This document shows positions 62,812-64,000 of a stretch of DNA of 64,000 nt, piece after piece. Source of the stretch: Clostridia bacterium (GTDB lineage: Bacteria > Bacillota > Clostridia > Oscillospirales > CAG-272); the NCBI GenBank assembly GCA_017502875.1, contig JAFVUF010000016.1, positions 62,001 through 126,000 on the forward strand. The letters run 5' to 3'. Within the stretch, counting starts at the first letter, position 1. Every line of letters begins with the position of its first letter. The notes beneath the pieces were generated by a model, which worked only from the letters and a program-made list of their open reading frames with translations, ran no database searches and was not told the origin of the DNA. A program made the translations under genes and the position numbers.

Positions 62812-63363
62812 TTGAAAAACTTTTTTGACATTAAAGACGAGAAAATGACCGAAAAGGCGTTTTCTCAAAGTCTGATTATATCTTTTGTCAGCATTTTGCT
62901 GTGCCTTGTTGTGCTTTGCTCAACGACCTACGCTTGGTTTACAAGCGAAAAGGCAAGTAGCAGTAATACGCTTACGTCGGGCAGTTTTGATATTGCGGTA
63001 TCCGTGAAAATTAAAGACGGCGCAGACTTAGAGCCTTTGGCAGACGGCAGCTATAAGTTAGAAGCTTCAAAGACCTATATTGTCGAGATAAATCCTGCCG
63101 CTGGCGCAACGGTAAAAGGGTATTGTATCGTAACAATAGACGATAAGCCCTACAAGACCGACGTTATCTTGGATGACGAAATGACAGACGATACGTATAA
63201 AACAGCAACGGCTCCTCTCACTTTTACGATTGATTCGCAGAAGGCTGATACAGTCTTAAAATTTGAGTCGCATTGGGGTGTTCTCTTAAATCCTGATATA
63301 AAAGAGAAGGCGAGTATTACTGTAAAGGATTCACAGATTGAAATCAAAAACGATTTACCGTAA
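62812..63363 (+). CDS. Secreted TasA/CalY-like protein 6
   Basis: A 183-aa precursor, last gene of the operon. A TTG at 62812 lies 7 bases after GGAGG within GAGAGGAGG and is chosen as start; ATG 62845 has a weaker site, and ATG 62752 lies in the hairpin element. The signal peptide has a longer charged start (KNFFDIKDEKMTEK), hydrophobic ~20-40, and ends STTYAWFTSEKAS, SipW-type. The mature domain is short, with TLTSGSFDIAVSVKIKDG and an Ala/Asp/Lys-rich rest. It differs from proteins 4 and 5 and may be a minor subunit or capping protein. Confidence 0.78.
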   Translation: MKNFFDIKDEKMTEKAFSQSLIISFVSILLCLVVLCSTTYAWFTSEKASSSNTLTSGSFDIAVSVKIKDGADLEPLADGSYKLEASKTYIVEINPAAGATVKGYCIVTIDDKPYKTDVILDDEMTDDTYKTATAPLTFTIDSQKADTVLKFESHWGVLLNPDIKEKASITVKDSQIEIKNDLP

Positions 63364-63455
63364 AGGAATAAAATAAGAAAAGCGGCGGAGAGGCAGGTTC
63401 TCATAAGGATATTAAGTAAAATCCAAGAGAAAATGCCGATTGAGAGTGGCTAAAC

Positions 63456-63500
63456 AAGAAAAATGCAACATGGACGAAAAGTCTGTGTTGCATTTTTCTT
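63456..63500 (+). terminator. Terminator of the fibre operon
   Basis: A perfect 15-bp stem (63456-63470 with 63486-63500) with T-rich end. It lies about 90 bases after the last fibre gene and has no competing promoter before it. Confidence 0.88.
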
Positions 63501-63638
63501 TATGCTTCCACTCCCCAAAATTTGCGCCGCAATAAACAAAGAATAAGCCCAGCGAAAAAAAGTTGGATTTTTTCGAAAAAACGCTGTACTTCCTCTCTCT
63601 TCTGTGATATGTTGCCCGGCTAACAGGAGGTGCAACCT

Positions 63639-64000
63639 ATGAAAAGTATGATAGCTTACCTTGCGCGTTCGCTCTTTTAAGGAGCGAACTGGTGGCTACG
63701 CCTTAAGAAATCAAAGATTTCTTCGCAAGGATACAGACAAAACACAGGTCGCATCGCGATGCGACAGAAAAGGTTGTGCCTTTTAACAAGCCGTTTCGGC
63801 TTGTGTTCTGTAGTTTTGTTAAAAGAGCTATGGCACGGAAACATCATTCCCGGGGAGGGCAGCAGAAACAGCTCAAAGTAGATGAAGGAGCTACTCGGAT
63901 ACATGGCAAGGCATCACGAGGACTTGGAGAAAACCTTCACCGACGAGCATAAGGAGATCTTCGAAAAGTTCCACGACTGCTGGGATGAGTACGTAAGCCT
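63639..64000 (+). pseudogene. Small gene (DUF6809-like) split by a folded insertion
   Basis: ATG 63639 follows a strong AGGAGGT (63625-63631) and opens MKSMIAYLARSLF before a TAA at 63678. The same frame resumes at 63825 with ELWHGNIIPGEGSRNSSK, then TAG at 63879, then an ATG at 63882 with KELLGYMARHHEDLEKTF and so on to the window end. The parts together look like one small helical protein of a Clostridia family that I would place near DUF6809. Between them is a structured element (63671-63828). The piece from 63882 may still be translated by itself. The 3' end is outside the window. Confidence 0.45.
63671..63828 (+). mobile_element. Structured insertion-like element with inverted ends
   Basis: Ends are exact inverted repeats: GCTCTTTTAA (63671-63680) and TTAAAAGAGC (63819-63828). 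Inside: hairpin 63705-63712 with 63716-63723, closed by 63701-63704 with 63727-63730; a stem 63732-63737 with 63807-63812 enclosing three hairpins (63748-63755 with 63758-63765; 63768-63773 with 63779-63784; 63786-63793 with 63797-63804). A hairpin 63667-63674 with 63682-63689 competes with the end pairing. No protein is encoded. It could be a MITE-like repeat or a structured RNA. Confidence 0.55.

Noticed and set aside
52192..63363. LPxTG sortase anchoring of the fibre proteins
   Set aside because: None of the six proteins ends with a sorting motif, hydrophobic segment and basic tail, and no sortase gene is present.
63882..64000. Treating the ATG at 63882 as the start of a separate complete gene
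   Set aside because: It has no good ribosome site; the in-frame sequence before the TAG continues the protein pattern, so it is better viewed as part of a disrupted gene, although independent translation cannot be excluded.

Overview
The window looks like a chromosomal segment of an endospore-forming, anaerobic Clostridia-type Firmicute, probably a gut relative of Oscillospiraceae/Ruminococcaceae. The evidence is a spoIIAA-spoIIAB-sigF operon, RNase J, RqcH, a PerR-type regulator next to a reverse rubrerythrin, many strong Shine-Dalgarno sites, and TTGACA/TATAAT promoters. The genus cannot be read from the sequence. No rRNA, tRNA or CRISPR array was found.

Bases 1-50500 are mostly core genome in short divergent or convergent units, many closed by clear intrinsic terminators. 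In order: comEC (cut by the window start), ddl and membrane proteins; a TerB-domain protein with a BREX-like ATPase and a MecA-like adaptor (5.4-9.1 kb); lacZ; RNase J with a long folded leader; gap; TtcA-like, rqcH and ispE; a six-gene operon from a phosphoribosyltransferase to an M24 peptidase (21.5-25.9 kb); rpsB-tsf behind a pseudoknot-like leader; leuS; a MurJ/SpoVB-type flippase; the arginine operon argH-argC-argB-argD with ARG boxes; proS; an orphan PTS EIIC; perR and rubrerythrin; the sigma-F operon with Spo0A boxes; a MocR-like regulator with a pyridoxamine kinase; a protein of unknown function; and a cytosolic beta-helix protein.

Bases 50500-63500 hold the most striking system. A tyrosine recombinase gene is followed by a 280-bp segment bounded by perfect 18-bp inverted repeats (51759-51776 and 52021-52038). 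Inside is a good sigma-A promoter that currently points left, away from the downstream genes, and a strong terminator that points right. This reads as a phase-variable promoter switch caught in the OFF orientation. Downstream is an 11-gene, 11-kb unit: a TetR-family regulator, two SipW-type (Ser-His) signal peptidases, two small membrane-anchored proteins, and six secreted proteins with SipW-dependent signal peptides (TasA/CalY type). Three of the six carry large right-handed beta-helix regions. The simplest model is a recombinase-controlled, phase-variable surface fibre or biofilm matrix. Hairpins between the structural genes, including a double-hairpin element present twice, may set subunit ratios.

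The last 500 bases hold the operon terminator and a small gene that appears to be split by a folded insertion of about 158 nt with its own inverted ends.
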